DNA from: Flavobacteriales bacterium UBA2619
Lineage (GTDB): Bacteria; Bacteroidota; Bacteroidia; Flavobacteriales_D; Sanyastnellaceae
Reading direction: 5' to 3'
DNA length: 17,061 nucleotides
Assembly: GCA_002339135.1 (NCBI GenBank)
Contig: DDJR01000016.1
Coordinates: 2,984 to 20,044, forward strand
Of this stretch, positions 8,401 through 15,428 are shown one piece after another; the first letter of the stretch is position 1, and each line of letters opens with the position of its first letter. The translations under genes and the position numbers were made by a program. A model generated the notes under the pieces. The model worked only from the letters and a program-made list of their open reading frames with translations. It made no database searches and was not told the DNA's origin.

Positions 8401-8729
8401 CGATTTTTCTAACAGCCTATAGTGAAACGGGAGAATGCAACTCTCAAACATCTTTTGAGGTGGTGTCTAACATCGTGAACGTTGAAGAGTTTGCGGGAAT
8501 GATCCTAGACGCTTTCCCTAACCCAACTTCAAATGGTCTGACAATTTCGTCGAAACAAACAGCACTGTCCTACCAAATTTCAGATGCTCTAGGGCGAGTG
8601 GTAAAGACCGTGAGTGATATCAACAGCCATGTTTTTGAGGTAGACGCCAGCGATTTAAAAAACGGCGTGTACTTTGTAAGCGTGCAATCGAATCAGGGTG
8701 CCGGTCTTGTGAGGTTCGTGAAACACTAA
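5478..8729 (+). CDS. Secreted multidomain protein: lamin-tail, Calx-beta-like, OB-like and PKD domains with T9SS type A sorting signal
   Basis: A 1083-residue exported protein, probably surface-attached or released by the type IX system. Domains in order, positions approximate: Sec signal peptide (1-23, ending NAQ); a first lamin-tail-like domain (25-190, VVINEVDV and FIELYG); two diverged modules of about 110 residues, starting CAGG and CDGG (200-430); a clear lamin-tail domain (435-600, IISEYIEGDS, AIELFNPS); a Calx-beta-like domain (607-714); an OB-like segment (718-915); a PKD domain (920-998, YLWSMGDGTT); and a type A C-terminal signal (1009-1083) starting with FPNPTSNGL and ending in a basic strand. 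Lamin-tail plus OB-like domains often accompany extracellular nucleases, but no nuclease core is present here; a separate nuclease-family gene lies convergently downstream. Adhesion or substrate binding is inferred, not shown. Confidence 0.9.
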   Translation: MRPTCIYLLAVITASSIFSINAQGVVINEVDVIATEDNSQFIELYGAPNSGLEGLTIALVTSSWLGGGAYGVEVYSAISLDGMQLDSDGFLTITPELNTAVGAVALYDADLSVVIEGEAPPQEDVIDALVYGNLGPSHPQVSGILQALVPPGTGLLYEGEEGNAQMHSMSRLPDGGAPFDLNTYALQPASQGTTNVLACAGGYLEITNVANDTLCSDQGPAIATFNHMTDAPTASLTLFIVDQVDGNILASASGSAINFEGLGDGLLEVFAVSHDTPLDPMYTGVGLPISGVTSSGCFSLSEQPYIIFVETCEMPACDGGEMLDASGSEEVLACLTPDGTIVAFGYYSEAVEDDFLFAICTDEDTIITTIDVPFYDFTNLGVNDYHVWGISTQGEIDLETIAPGTFVGGATALECDSTGSSALLVSILECGEAGLCDDLIISEYIEGDSHNKAIELFNPSNEAIDLAPYTMELYNNGATDPNQELNLSGLILPGGTYVIGNSQATPSLQNTSDVTSQITWYNGNDALVLSHNGEAIDIMGVVGQFTDDAWTVSSGGAMAEHTLVRKPNVGHGTTDWEESQTQWDSYPQDTFDFLGSHQVTCGGLGTMAVGFDAPELYVNEGGGVTVSISPTYPIEDIEIELNIVGGDAVSGIDFPDVFPLSFNFEMGLLNSQSFNFTAIDEEDPELQEDVLMALSVTSGGATLGIDTLVIHILPSDLEYPVYEINQVRGTSPQGILDSIGVACELRGIVHGWNDYPSGLQFTLIDPTNGINVFSPISDFGYSVVEGDSVRVRGVVDQYLGLAQIRIDTLLFEGSGFPSDAPQFVFEMDEETESRIVTLKCTELVDLDDWTNTTPGFDVRLAFGAQELTMRIDANTDLFGTPAPVGVFGVTGIGGQRDPSAPFVDGYTITPRAQSDLTSPVNADFIVNSPWDGSFGSVEIFNLSTGAESYLWSMGDGTTYNETTPLHSYNEAGTFTIFLTAYSETGECNSQTSFEVVSNIVNVEEFAGMILDAFPNPTSNGLTISSKQTALSYQISDALGRVVKTVSDINSHVFEVDASDLKNGVYFVSVQSNQGAGLVRFVKH

Positions 8730-8735
8730 GAATCA

Positions 8736-8762
8736 ACGCCTCTTCGATTGAAACAGAGGCGT
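8736..8762. terminator. Hairpin between convergent genes, possible terminator
   Basis: ACGCCTCT (8736-8743) pairs with AGAGGCGT (8755-8762) around an 11-base loop, starting 7 bases after the stop codon of the large secreted protein. The following sequence, CCTTGTTT, is only moderately T-rich, so efficient intrinsic termination is uncertain. The rest of the convergent gap (8763-8855) holds no gene that I can see. Confidence 0.45.
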
Positions 8763-8855
8763 CCTTGTTTGCATCGTCATACATGGGGTTTTTGACTGCG
8801 AAACCAGGCTCACGGTCCTCTATAAAACCACCCCAATCTATTTTAGAGACCTCAT

Positions 8856-10283
8856 TTACTTAGGTAACAAGACAAGGTCAGCCACAACCATAAAATGATC
8901 AGAAGCATTTACCGCATCTGCTGACTCCAGGTTATACTGAACCAATCTAGCCTCTGGGAGGTCAGAGGTTTGGAGAGAGTATGCTCGAAGCACCTCAACG
9001 ACTGCATCAGAAACAACGATGTAATCTAATTTTCCGGGCATATATGAACCAGAGTCATTTCTCCAAGTATAGTCCATGGCCCGGTCTGTCAAACGGGCCA
9101 CAACTTGGGTGAGGTCGGAACCATCCCAATCGGGAGAAAAATCACTTCCATACACATTGTTGTTAAAAATATCTCCTGTTTCAAGCGTGTTGATTGGTCC
9201 GGAAAGACCCACCATGTTTAAATCACCCCCATAAACAATTGGAGACCCCTCAGGAAGGTCGAGAACTCCGCCGGGCTCAATTGCATCCCTGAGAAAAGAC
9301 ATATAATCATCTGCTTGTTCCTGCCTTTGAGAATCTCCACCGCAGCACTTGAGATGTGAGCATGTAAACAAAGTAGGGACCCCCCAAATACCTTCTGTAT
9401 TAATTAAAGCTGGCATCTGTCGGTTGATCGTTGGGAAAGTCGACACGATGGGAAAACGGCTGGCGATCATTAAATCGTAATCATCTTTTTCTACAAACCA
9501 ACTTGCGCCTCCCTCTAAAGGAAGCCACATGTCTAGCAAGCCCACAACAAATGCAGGCGTATAGTCCTCCACCTCAGAAAAACCGATGATGTCGGGATTT
9601 GTGGCATCTAAAATTCTGTTGTACGAATCATAAACGCTCGTGTTGTCGAGCTCTCTTTTCACATTCCAAAATGCGACACGAACATCTGTGTTCGCTGCTC
9701 TTTCAAGAGGTGTTGGGGTTAAGAAAGAGTTGAAATCAGTCAAAGCATGTATTCCTCCGCCTTGAGGAATGCTTGAAGAAGCATCCCCTTCATAAAAAAG
9801 AAACTTCATGTCGCCATTGCCGAGATTGACAAGCGACCTGTCGAGGGCGATTTCAAATTCGAAAGCGCTGTATACAGGTGCTGCATGTACACCAACGTTA
9901 TTTATTCCTAGCTCTGAAGACACTCCGTTGCTTGAAAACACAGTCACCGATCTTGAAGGGAAATCAAGAACCATCTCAGCCCCTAAACCGAGGTTAGAAT
10001 AATTGCTTCCTGTAGCAGGGTCGTTGTCGAAGTCGATGACTAGACAAATAGAATTGGGAAGGGTGTTTTCATCTAAAGCGACCTCGCTTGTCGTTCGAAT
10101 GTAAAAATACACCCAATCGACGTCGTGGGTAATTGCAACCCGATTCACATTTCCACCACTTTCAGAAGTCCAAGACTGTGCTGTGTTCCAGTCCTCGAAT
10201 TTGTTGTCGAGAGTAATTTCTGATTGGGCTGAAAAAGAAGAGGCTAAGAGGCAAAATAAAAAGGCGGATGTTATCAATTTCAT
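8856..10283 (-). CDS. Secreted endonuclease/exonuclease/phosphatase-family protein with N-terminal CBM9/DOMON-like domain
   Basis: A 475-residue exported enzyme. Residues 1-20 are a signal peptide ending FSAQ, with no lipobox. Residues about 22-185 form a beta-rich domain (DNKFEDWN, WVYFYIRT, LVIDFDNDPATG) resembling CBM9 or DOMON-type domains. The C-terminal half is a complete EEP fold: N207 in FWNVKR, catalytic E237 in SEVED, H310 in CSHL, GGDLNM with D354 and N356, D420 in KLDYIV, and catalytic SDH (461-463). The family includes DNases and phosphodiesterases; the substrate cannot be set from sequence. CSHLKCCGG has two adjacent cysteines beside an active-site strand, perhaps a disulfide. 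There is no T9SS tail, so it may stay periplasmic or leave another way. It starts 4 bases after hemW and is probably co-transcribed with it. Confidence 0.9.
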   Translation of the reverse strand: MKLITSAFLFCLLASSFSAQSEITLDNKFEDWNTAQSWTSESGGNVNRVAITHDVDWVYFYIRTTSEVALDENTLPNSICLVIDFDNDPATGSNYSNLGLGAEMVLDFPSRSVTVFSSNGVSSELGINNVGVHAAPVYSAFEFEIALDRSLVNLGNGDMKFLFYEGDASSSIPQGGGIHALTDFNSFLTPTPLERAANTDVRVAFWNVKRELDNTSVYDSYNRILDATNPDIIGFSEVEDYTPAFVVGLLDMWLPLEGGASWFVEKDDYDLMIASRFPIVSTFPTINRQMPALINTEGIWGVPTLFTCSHLKCCGGDSQRQEQADDYMSFLRDAIEPGGVLDLPEGSPIVYGGDLNMVGLSGPINTLETGDIFNNNVYGSDFSPDWDGSDLTQVVARLTDRAMDYTWRNDSGSYMPGKLDYIVVSDAVVEVLRAYSLQTSDLPEARLVQYNLESADAVNASDHFMVVADLVLLPK

Positions 10284-10287
10284 GACA

Positions 10288-11442
10288 CTAAGTTACAAAA
10301 AAATCAGATGAGATGGAATCGCCAACAAGCCACATATTTTCGGGAATCCGATAGTATTCACCAGAATTACACGAGGTTTTTACCAAACCTCCAGACCGGG
10401 TCCACTTCTTCCAAGCCTCCAAGTTAACCGCAGCGGGATTTATGCCCCAACGCTTTTCTAGCTCTACAAAACTGATTCCCAAATCAGTTCTTAAACCCGT
10501 CATCAGAGATTCATTGCACCGGTCAAACCGGCTGAGTTTTTCAGAAGAGTCCGGAAGCACACCCTTCTCCACTTCAGAGATGTACTTTATGTTGTTGGAA
10601 ATGACAGCGTAACGCAAGTCGCCTCGAAACCCATGGGCTCCTGGTCCCATTCCGACATATGGATCTCCAGACCAATAAGCAGAATTGTGCACAGCTCGCC
10701 CTTCTTTTCCAAGCGCCCAATTTGAAACTTCGTAATGAATAAATCCCGCTTTTTTTGCGGCAAAGCAGAGGAGTTTGTAATCTGCCTCTATTTTTTCATC
10801 GGGAGCCTCTTGTTCAATTCCCCTTGAAACGCGGTAACCCAAGACGGTTTTCGGTTCAACCGTAAGGGCATAGCAACTGATGTGATTTATCGGAAGAGTT
10901 AAAGCCAAATCAACGGTCTTCTTCCATTCGTTTTCTGACTGTGGCAAACCGTAGATCAGGTCGATTGAGATTTTAGAAAAACCCATTTGGTGCGCAAGCT
11001 TAACGGCGGCGATGGCTTCCGCTCCGCTGTGCTTCCGGTTCATCCACCTTAACTGTGTATCATCAAATGACTGTACCCCGATGCTTAGTCGGTTAAATCC
11101 AGCATCCAACCAACCTTGAAGAGATTCTTCATTGACATCTTCAGGATTCACCTCGATCGTAACCTCTTCAAAAAAACCCGCTTGGTTGGGTAAAAAACCG
11201 ATTCTTGTGGCGTCCGTGATTTTTTTTAGGTCTTCTGATGACAAAACAGACGGTGTTCCCCCTCCGAAATACAATGTGTTAAAGCCACAATCCCCCCAAA
11301 CCCCCTCATCTTTCCTCAGTGTAATTTCCTTTAAAAGAGCATTTACAAACTCCCCCGTTCTCTGAAGTGAGGTAGAGAAGTGGAAGTCACAATAGTGACA
11401 TGCCGTGCGACAAAAAGGGATGTGTATGTAGATTCCGGGCAT
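10288..11442 (-). CDS. hemW: HemW, radical SAM heme chaperone (HemN-like)
   Basis: A cytoplasmic radical SAM protein that binds heme and is thought to deliver it to membrane hemoproteins; it was long annotated as oxygen-independent coproporphyrinogen oxidase. The length of 384 residues fits HemW and is shorter than true HemN. The cluster motif C11-x3-C15-x2-C18 lies in the N-terminus IPFCRTACHYCDF, followed by GGGTPS (60-65, SAM binding), IEVNPED (97-103) and RLSIGVQSF (118-126). The heme-binding HNxxYW motif is present as HNSAYW (252-257), and HemW lacks the extra N-terminal cysteine expected of true HemN. The start is the ATG at 11442, divergent from the biotin carrier gene 38 bases away. 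The stop is TAG, 4 bases before the secreted EEP gene. Confidence 0.93.
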   Translation of the reverse strand: MPGIYIHIPFCRTACHYCDFHFSTSLQRTGEFVNALLKEITLRKDEGVWGDCGFNTLYFGGGTPSVLSSEDLKKITDATRIGFLPNQAGFFEEVTIEVNPEDVNEESLQGWLDAGFNRLSIGVQSFDDTQLRWMNRKHSGAEAIAAVKLAHQMGFSKISIDLIYGLPQSENEWKKTVDLALTLPINHISCYALTVEPKTVLGYRVSRGIEQEAPDEKIEADYKLLCFAAKKAGFIHYEVSNWALGKEGRAVHNSAYWSGDPYVGMGPGAHGFRGDLRYAVISNNIKYISEVEKGVLPDSSEKLSRFDRCNESLMTGLRTDLGISFVELEKRWGINPAAVNLEAWKKWTRSGGLVKTSCNSGEYYRIPENMWLVGDSISSDFFVT

Positions 11443-11468
11443 GAACGCAAGGTCGGGGCTAACTGCTT

Positions 11469-11476
11469 TATCTTCG
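11469..11476 (+). promoter_or_regulatory. Candidate -7 element of the biotin carrier gene
   Basis: TATCTTCG matches seven of eight positions of the Bacteroidota TAnnTTTG element and ends 4 bases before the ATG at 11481, so the message would be nearly leaderless. No convincing -33 TTG is seen. The 38-base gap between the divergent start codons must hold the control signals for both directions. Confidence 0.3.
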
Positions 11477-11480
11477 CATC

Positions 11481-11960
11481 ATGGCTAAGGAAATTCATTT
11501 TGAGGACAGAAACATCACAGTAGATTCTGAAATCTCTTCAGCAGGAGAGTGGACAAAAACATCGGAAGGTTGTTTTAGAGTCTTAATAGATGGAAACACA
11601 CACATTGTTGAAGTCATTGATGGCCCAGATGAAAGCGGTGCGATGACCGTGAAGGTCGGCGGAGTGATGAGGGAGGTTACTGTTCTGGATGAACGCGCAC
11701 TTCTCTTAGATAAAATGGGCATGAACACGACAGATACAGGTGCCGATTTACAATTATGCGCACCGATGCCGGGCAAGGTTTTAAGTGTTTTAGTTGAGGC
11801 GGGACAGGATGTTGAGGTGGGTGACTCTCTGCTTGTGCTTGAAGCGATGAAGATGGAGAACGTCATTAAGTCAGCCGTGAGAGGAACAATTGAAGATGTC
11901 AATGCTAAACCCGGATTCGCTGTTGAAAAGGGTGAGTTGCTTCTTGCTTTTAAGGGGTAA
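11481..11960 (+). CDS. Biotin/lipoyl-attachment (biotin carboxyl carrier) protein of acyl-CoA carboxylase type
   Basis: A 159-residue cytoplasmic carrier whose biotin shuttles CO2 between a biotin carboxylase and a carboxyltransferase. The C-terminal biotinyl domain (about 90-159) has the expected APMPGKV half and the biotinylation motif EAMKMEN (121-127), with K124 the predicted biotin lysine; a GELLLAF-type ending closes the barrel. The N-terminal part (1-85) is the small beta-rich region common in carrier subunits of propionyl-, acetyl- or methylcrotonyl-CoA carboxylase systems in Bacteroidota. No carboxylase or transferase gene is next to it, so the substrate cannot be assigned. It is divergent from hemW; the next gene, on the same strand, starts about 54 bases downstream and need not be functionally linked. 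Confidence 0.9.
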   Translation: MAKEIHFEDRNITVDSEISSAGEWTKTSEGCFRVLIDGNTHIVEVIDGPDESGAMTVKVGGVMREVTVLDERALLLDKMGMNTTDTGADLQLCAPMPGKVLSVLVEAGQDVEVGDSLLVLEAMKMENVIKSAVRGTIEDVNAKPGFAVEKGELLLAFKG

Positions 11961-12014
11961 ATGATTCCTTAACTTTCGGATATGCAAAATAGGCAAACGA
12001 AATCGTTGAGAAGC

Positions 12015-12992
12015 ATGTATAAATTTCTTTCCATTGCAATTTTTATTGCGTTTTTACACGGAGGGTTCTGGGCGCAAACTTGCGACAACCCCGTCCCCAT
12101 TTGCGGCAATACAATCACGCAAACGACAGAGTTTTCTCCATCAAGTTTTGTTGGGCAACCGATTGACTCTTGCCTTTCTGGAGACCAGCTCACAGTTCTT
12201 AAATTTCACACCACATATCTGAACTCAGAAGAAGGTGTGGACGTCTCAATTTCTGATCTAGAGTGCCAAGGTGCAGAGCTACATATTCTCGTTGTAGCAT
12301 TTTCTTTGCTTGACCCATGCAACTCTTCTTTGTACACAGCTGTTTCAGAATGCGTAGCAACAACCCAAGATGTGATGTTCACAACAGAGCAGTTGTTCAC
12401 AAACACCGATTACCTTGTTTTAATTTCCCACAACACAGGGATAGCGCAGGTTCCGTGCGCGTTTAATGTTGAAGTTTCAGGAGAACCATTAAGCATTGAG
12501 GCATGTTGTCCCTCCAACATTCAATTCCTTGAATCTGCTGACTTAGAGGTTGAAGGAGGTGATGGTGGTCTGGGCTATGTATGGTCTCCAGAAGAATACG
12601 TAGACAACCCATCGTCATACGCGGTGACAGCAACACCACCTTTCACCACTTCGTTTGTCGTAACAGGTTTTGTTGAGCAATGCGAATATTCAGATCAGGT
12701 TTTAGTTGTGGTGGGAACAGATGTAGATGTGCCTAACGCGTTTTCGCCTAACAGCGACGGTGTTAACGACAGATGGAAAATAACCGGCCTCCCTTCCTAC
12801 ACTCGATCATTGCTTACCCTCTATGACAGGTGGGGTCAAGAGGTTTTTAGGAGCATAGGATACCCTTTTGCTTGGGACGGGATGAATCGAGGAAGCGAAG
12901 TTCCAGCAGGAACCTATTTTTATGTGATCGATTTAAATGAGCCTGGAGTGGAGCTGGATCCCATTGTAGGAAATGTAGCGGTAATACGATGA
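12015..12992 (+). CDS. Secreted protein with gliding-motility-type C-terminal (T9SS type B, CHU_C) sorting domain
   Basis: An exported protein of 325 residues from the start chosen here. An in-frame ATG at 11982 would add 11 residues. I prefer 12015 because it gives a compact signal peptide (MYKFLSIAIFIAFLHGGFWAQ-type) and because a -7-like TAACTTTC at 11970-11977 would place the transcript start near or after 11982. After the signal peptide comes a cysteine-rich beta domain (CDNPVPICGN), then an Ig/PKD-like stretch near YVWSPEEY. From about residue 237 the CHU_C domain begins (DVPNAFSPNSDGVNDRWK), with LYDRWGQEVF, WDG and PAGTYFYVI, ending in VIR. Type B cargos typically need a PorP/SprF-family partner for export, and the next gene is one, overlapping by 4 bases. 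The ligand or surface role is unknown. Confidence 0.9.
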   Translation: MYKFLSIAIFIAFLHGGFWAQTCDNPVPICGNTITQTTEFSPSSFVGQPIDSCLSGDQLTVLKFHTTYLNSEEGVDVSISDLECQGAELHILVVAFSLLDPCNSSLYTAVSECVATTQDVMFTTEQLFTNTDYLVLISHNTGIAQVPCAFNVEVSGEPLSIEACCPSNIQFLESADLEVEGGDGGLGYVWSPEEYVDNPSSYAVTATPPFTTSFVVTGFVEQCEYSDQVLVVVGTDVDVPNAFSPNSDGVNDRWKITGLPSYTRSLLTLYDRWGQEVFRSIGYPFAWDGMNRGSEVPAGTYFYVIDLNEPGVELDPIVGNVAVIR

Positions 12993-13930
12993 AGAACATT
13001 CCAATCTACTTTTTTGCAATAGCGTCGGTTTTGCTTGTTTTTACCGAGGCGAGTGCCCAACAAATCCCTGTTCGTTCTAACTATTTAATGACTCCTTTTC
13101 AGGACCATGTTGCCTCTGCTGGAAACAAACCTTGTCTGGATATGAGAATGGGTTTTCGCAATCAATGGGTAGGTTTTGAAGGCGCTCCTTCCAATTCCTT
13201 TGCCAGCCTTTCGGGAAGAATTTCAGAAACCAATCAAAGCATTCACGGTGTGGGGGGAAGAATAGAAACTGACGAAGCTGGCCCGTGGGGCACGATATCT
13301 TTTTCTTTTGCTTATGCCTACAAACTACAAATGACGAACGGAGGGTGGTTTAGCTCTGGCTTGTCGGTGGGTCTGGCTCAGCACAGATTAAACATAGGAA
13401 GCTTAAGTTTCCCGGATTTTGAAGCAGCCTATGACCCCGCGGTCACCTCCTCTACACAGTTCTTGTTTCCGACGATTGATGCTGGAGTTTGGTATGAAGA
13501 CAAGCATAGCTTTGTAGGAATTACAATTGTTAACGCTACGGCTGCGGTGCTTTCAGAAATGACGTTAGGCACAAGCACATCACGTCACCTGGTAACGACT
13601 GTTGGCAGCTCGATTGACCTCGACGGACGGTTTATGTTTAAACCCTCGGTACAAACCCGAATGGCGTCAGGCCTTCCGGTATCTTTAGATGCAACAGCAC
13701 TTCTCTCCTACGACAACCAGATTTCTATAGGTGTAGGGTATCGAAACCAAACAGCGCTTGTCGGGCATCTTCAGCTTGCGCTCATGGACTATATCACTGT
13801 CGGATATGCTTATGACTTCGGAATTTCAGAGATCAGAACAGCGGCTGCAATTTCACATGAAGTAACCATTGCTATAAGCGCGTGTGACAAACGCTCTAAG
13901 AGAGCCCAAAACTGCTCTGCCTACGATTAA
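12989..13930 (+). CDS. PorP/SprF-family type IX secretion outer-membrane protein
   Basis: A 313-residue protein of the PorP/SprF family, a beta-barrel-like outer-membrane group. PorP belongs to the T9SS apparatus, while SprF-type paralogues are dedicated to a neighbouring type B cargo. It has a signal peptide (1-23, ending EASAQ), then the family opening QQIPVRSNYLMTPFQDHVASAGNKP, alternating beta-strand sequence throughout (SFSFAYAYKLQM, SIGVGYRNQ, ITVGYAYDFGIS), a SHEVTIAI strand and the short C-terminus CSAYD. The start codon overlaps the preceding cargo stop (ATGA), so the two are translationally coupled, and the sensor kinase follows after 5 bases. I read it as the cognate partner of that cargo, an inference from known SprB/SprF pairing. 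The full core T9SS is not encoded in this window. Confidence 0.9.
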   Translation: MKNIPIYFFAIASVLLVFTEASAQQIPVRSNYLMTPFQDHVASAGNKPCLDMRMGFRNQWVGFEGAPSNSFASLSGRISETNQSIHGVGGRIETDEAGPWGTISFSFAYAYKLQMTNGGWFSSGLSVGLAQHRLNIGSLSFPDFEAAYDPAVTSSTQFLFPTIDAGVWYEDKHSFVGITIVNATAAVLSEMTLGTSTSRHLVTTVGSSIDLDGRFMFKPSVQTRMASGLPVSLDATALLSYDNQISIGVGYRNQTALVGHLQLALMDYITVGYAYDFGISEIRTAAAISHEVTIAISACDKRSKRAQNCSAYD

Positions 13931-13935
13931 CTCCG

Positions 13936-15426
13936 ATGCAAGCCCAATCAAAAAAACGATGGAAAAGAACTCTGCTGGCTTCGGCAGCAGTCATTGTGGG
14001 CGCTACCCTATGGTATGCTAACTCTCTCACCAAGAGGGTAAAGGTTGAGGAAAGAGCGAAAGTCAAGGTCTGGTCAGAAGCCATTATACAAAGGAGTCAC
14101 CTTGTCGACTACACGGAGCAATTGTTTGTTCAGCTGGAGGCGGATGAACGCAAGAAAGCAGATCGGTTGGCCGATGCGTACCGGATTATTGACAGTCCAC
14201 CAAGAGGGATGGACCTCACGTTTGTTACGGACTACTTGTGGTCCAACACGACAGTCCCAGTTCTTATCTATGACGACTCTGGCAGGAAACTCTACGACAT
14301 AAACTTAGAAGCAGGCCTGACGAATTTCGACAGTTTGCGAGAAGAAATGTCCTCTCGATTTAACCCAATTCGCTTCGAGGAAGTAGGCCAAACTGTTTAT
14401 TACGACGAAAGCCTTCGACTTAAAGAATTGAAAAGAGCGATGGCAGACCTCATTTCTTCGTTTGTCTCAGAGACGATTTTAAACAGCGCGTCAGTTCCCG
14501 TTATTATGACGGACTCACTCAGACAGAATGTGATTCACTCAAAGGGCGTTTCCCAAGATGAATTGAACAGCGCAGAATCCCTTCAGGCGATTCTTCTTAG
14601 AATGTCTGATTCGAATAACCCCATTAAGGTTTATCTCCCAGGTGAAGGAGCTCGACTCATCTTTTTTGAAGACAGCGTTATACTCACCTCCATGAGGTAC
14701 TATCCGTTGGTCCAGCTTATTTTAATAGCGGCGTTTTTGCTTACGGCTTACTTGGTTTTTAGCAGTTCGAGAAAGGCAGAGCAGAATCGTGTTTGGGTAG
14801 GAATGGCTAAGGAGACGGCACATCAGCTAGGCACTCCGCTAAGCTCATTAATGGCTTGGGTGGGTCTGTTAAAGGAGTCGAAGGAAGTCGATCAGTCGAT
14901 GCTTGTGGAGATGGAGAAAGACGTACAGCGTCTCCATGTTGTCACAGATAGGTTTAGCAAAATAGGCTCTCAACCCAAGCTTACTTCAGGTGACATCGGA
15001 CAATCGATTTTACACACGCTATCTTATATGCGACCCAGGATAAGTAAAAAAGTTGAGATTCACCTAACGGGCCTCGAGGAGAAAGTTCCGATCATCGCGC
15101 TCTTTAACCCCTCTTTGTTTAGCTGGGTTTTAGAAAACTTACTCAGAAACGCTGTTGACGCTATGGAGGGCAGGGGTGAGATACATGTCCAGGTGAGTCC
15201 TGTGGAAAAAGGGGTGATGATTGACATTTCAGACAATGGAAAGGGCATTTCCAGACAAGACATTAGAAGCGTATTTTCTCCCGGATTTACAACAAAAAAG
15301 AGGGGCTGGGGGCTGGGTCTTTCGCTTGTAAAAAGAATCATAGAAGAATACCACGGAGGCAAAATCTCAGTATTAAAATCTGAGGTGGGAGTGGGCACGA
15401 CATTTCGGATAAATATCTCAGCGTAA
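13936..15426 (+). CDS. Membrane sensor histidine kinase, two-span, no receiver domain
   Basis: A 496-residue sensor kinase. A membrane span at 12-30, an extracytoplasmic sensor of about 225 residues (31-256) that I cannot assign to a known fold, and a second span at 257-276 place the catalytic part in the cytoplasm. No clear HAMP or PAS domain is seen; the phosphoacceptor region follows the second span almost directly. H296 lies in GMAKETAHQLGTPLSSL, a variant H box I recall from Bacteroidota kinases. The ATPase part has the N box ENLLRNAVDAM (400-410), G1 DNGKG (433-437), an F box PGFTTKKRG and G2 GLGLSL (459-464), all intact, so it should be active. No response regulator is encoded in the window. 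It lies 5 bases after the SprF-like gene and 2 before the sulfotransferase-like gene. Confidence 0.93.
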   Translation: MQAQSKKRWKRTLLASAAVIVGATLWYANSLTKRVKVEERAKVKVWSEAIIQRSHLVDYTEQLFVQLEADERKKADRLADAYRIIDSPPRGMDLTFVTDYLWSNTTVPVLIYDDSGRKLYDINLEAGLTNFDSLREEMSSRFNPIRFEEVGQTVYYDESLRLKELKRAMADLISSFVSETILNSASVPVIMTDSLRQNVIHSKGVSQDELNSAESLQAILLRMSDSNNPIKVYLPGEGARLIFFEDSVILTSMRYYPLVQLILIAAFLLTAYLVFSSSRKAEQNRVWVGMAKETAHQLGTPLSSLMAWVGLLKESKEVDQSMLVEMEKDVQRLHVVTDRFSKIGSQPKLTSGDIGQSILHTLSYMRPRISKKVEIHLTGLEEKVPIIALFNPSLFSWVLENLLRNAVDAMEGRGEIHVQVSPVEKGVMIDISDNGKGISRQDIRSVFSPGFTTKKRGWGLGLSLVKRIIEEYHGGKISVLKSEVGVGTTFRINISA

Positions 15427-15428
15427 AA

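Noticed and set aside
5478..8729. The large secreted protein as a complete nuclease
   Set aside because: No EEP or other nuclease catalytic motif is present; only accessory-type domains are seen.
8856..10283. The EEP protein as a type IX secretion substrate
   Set aside because: Its C-terminus ends straight after the catalytic SDH strand and has neither a type A nor a type B sorting domain.
10288..11442. Oxygen-independent coproporphyrinogen oxidase HemN
   Set aside because: Length, the cluster-motif context and the HNxxYW heme-binding motif fit HemW instead.
11495..11902. Minus-strand frame of 135 codons
   Set aside because: It lies wholly inside the biotin carrier gene, whose EAMKMEN motif fixes the true frame.
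11982..12014. Upstream ATG for the type B cargo gene
   Set aside because: It would add a polar stretch before a complete signal peptide and lies at or before the likely transcript start; it is kept only as an alternative.
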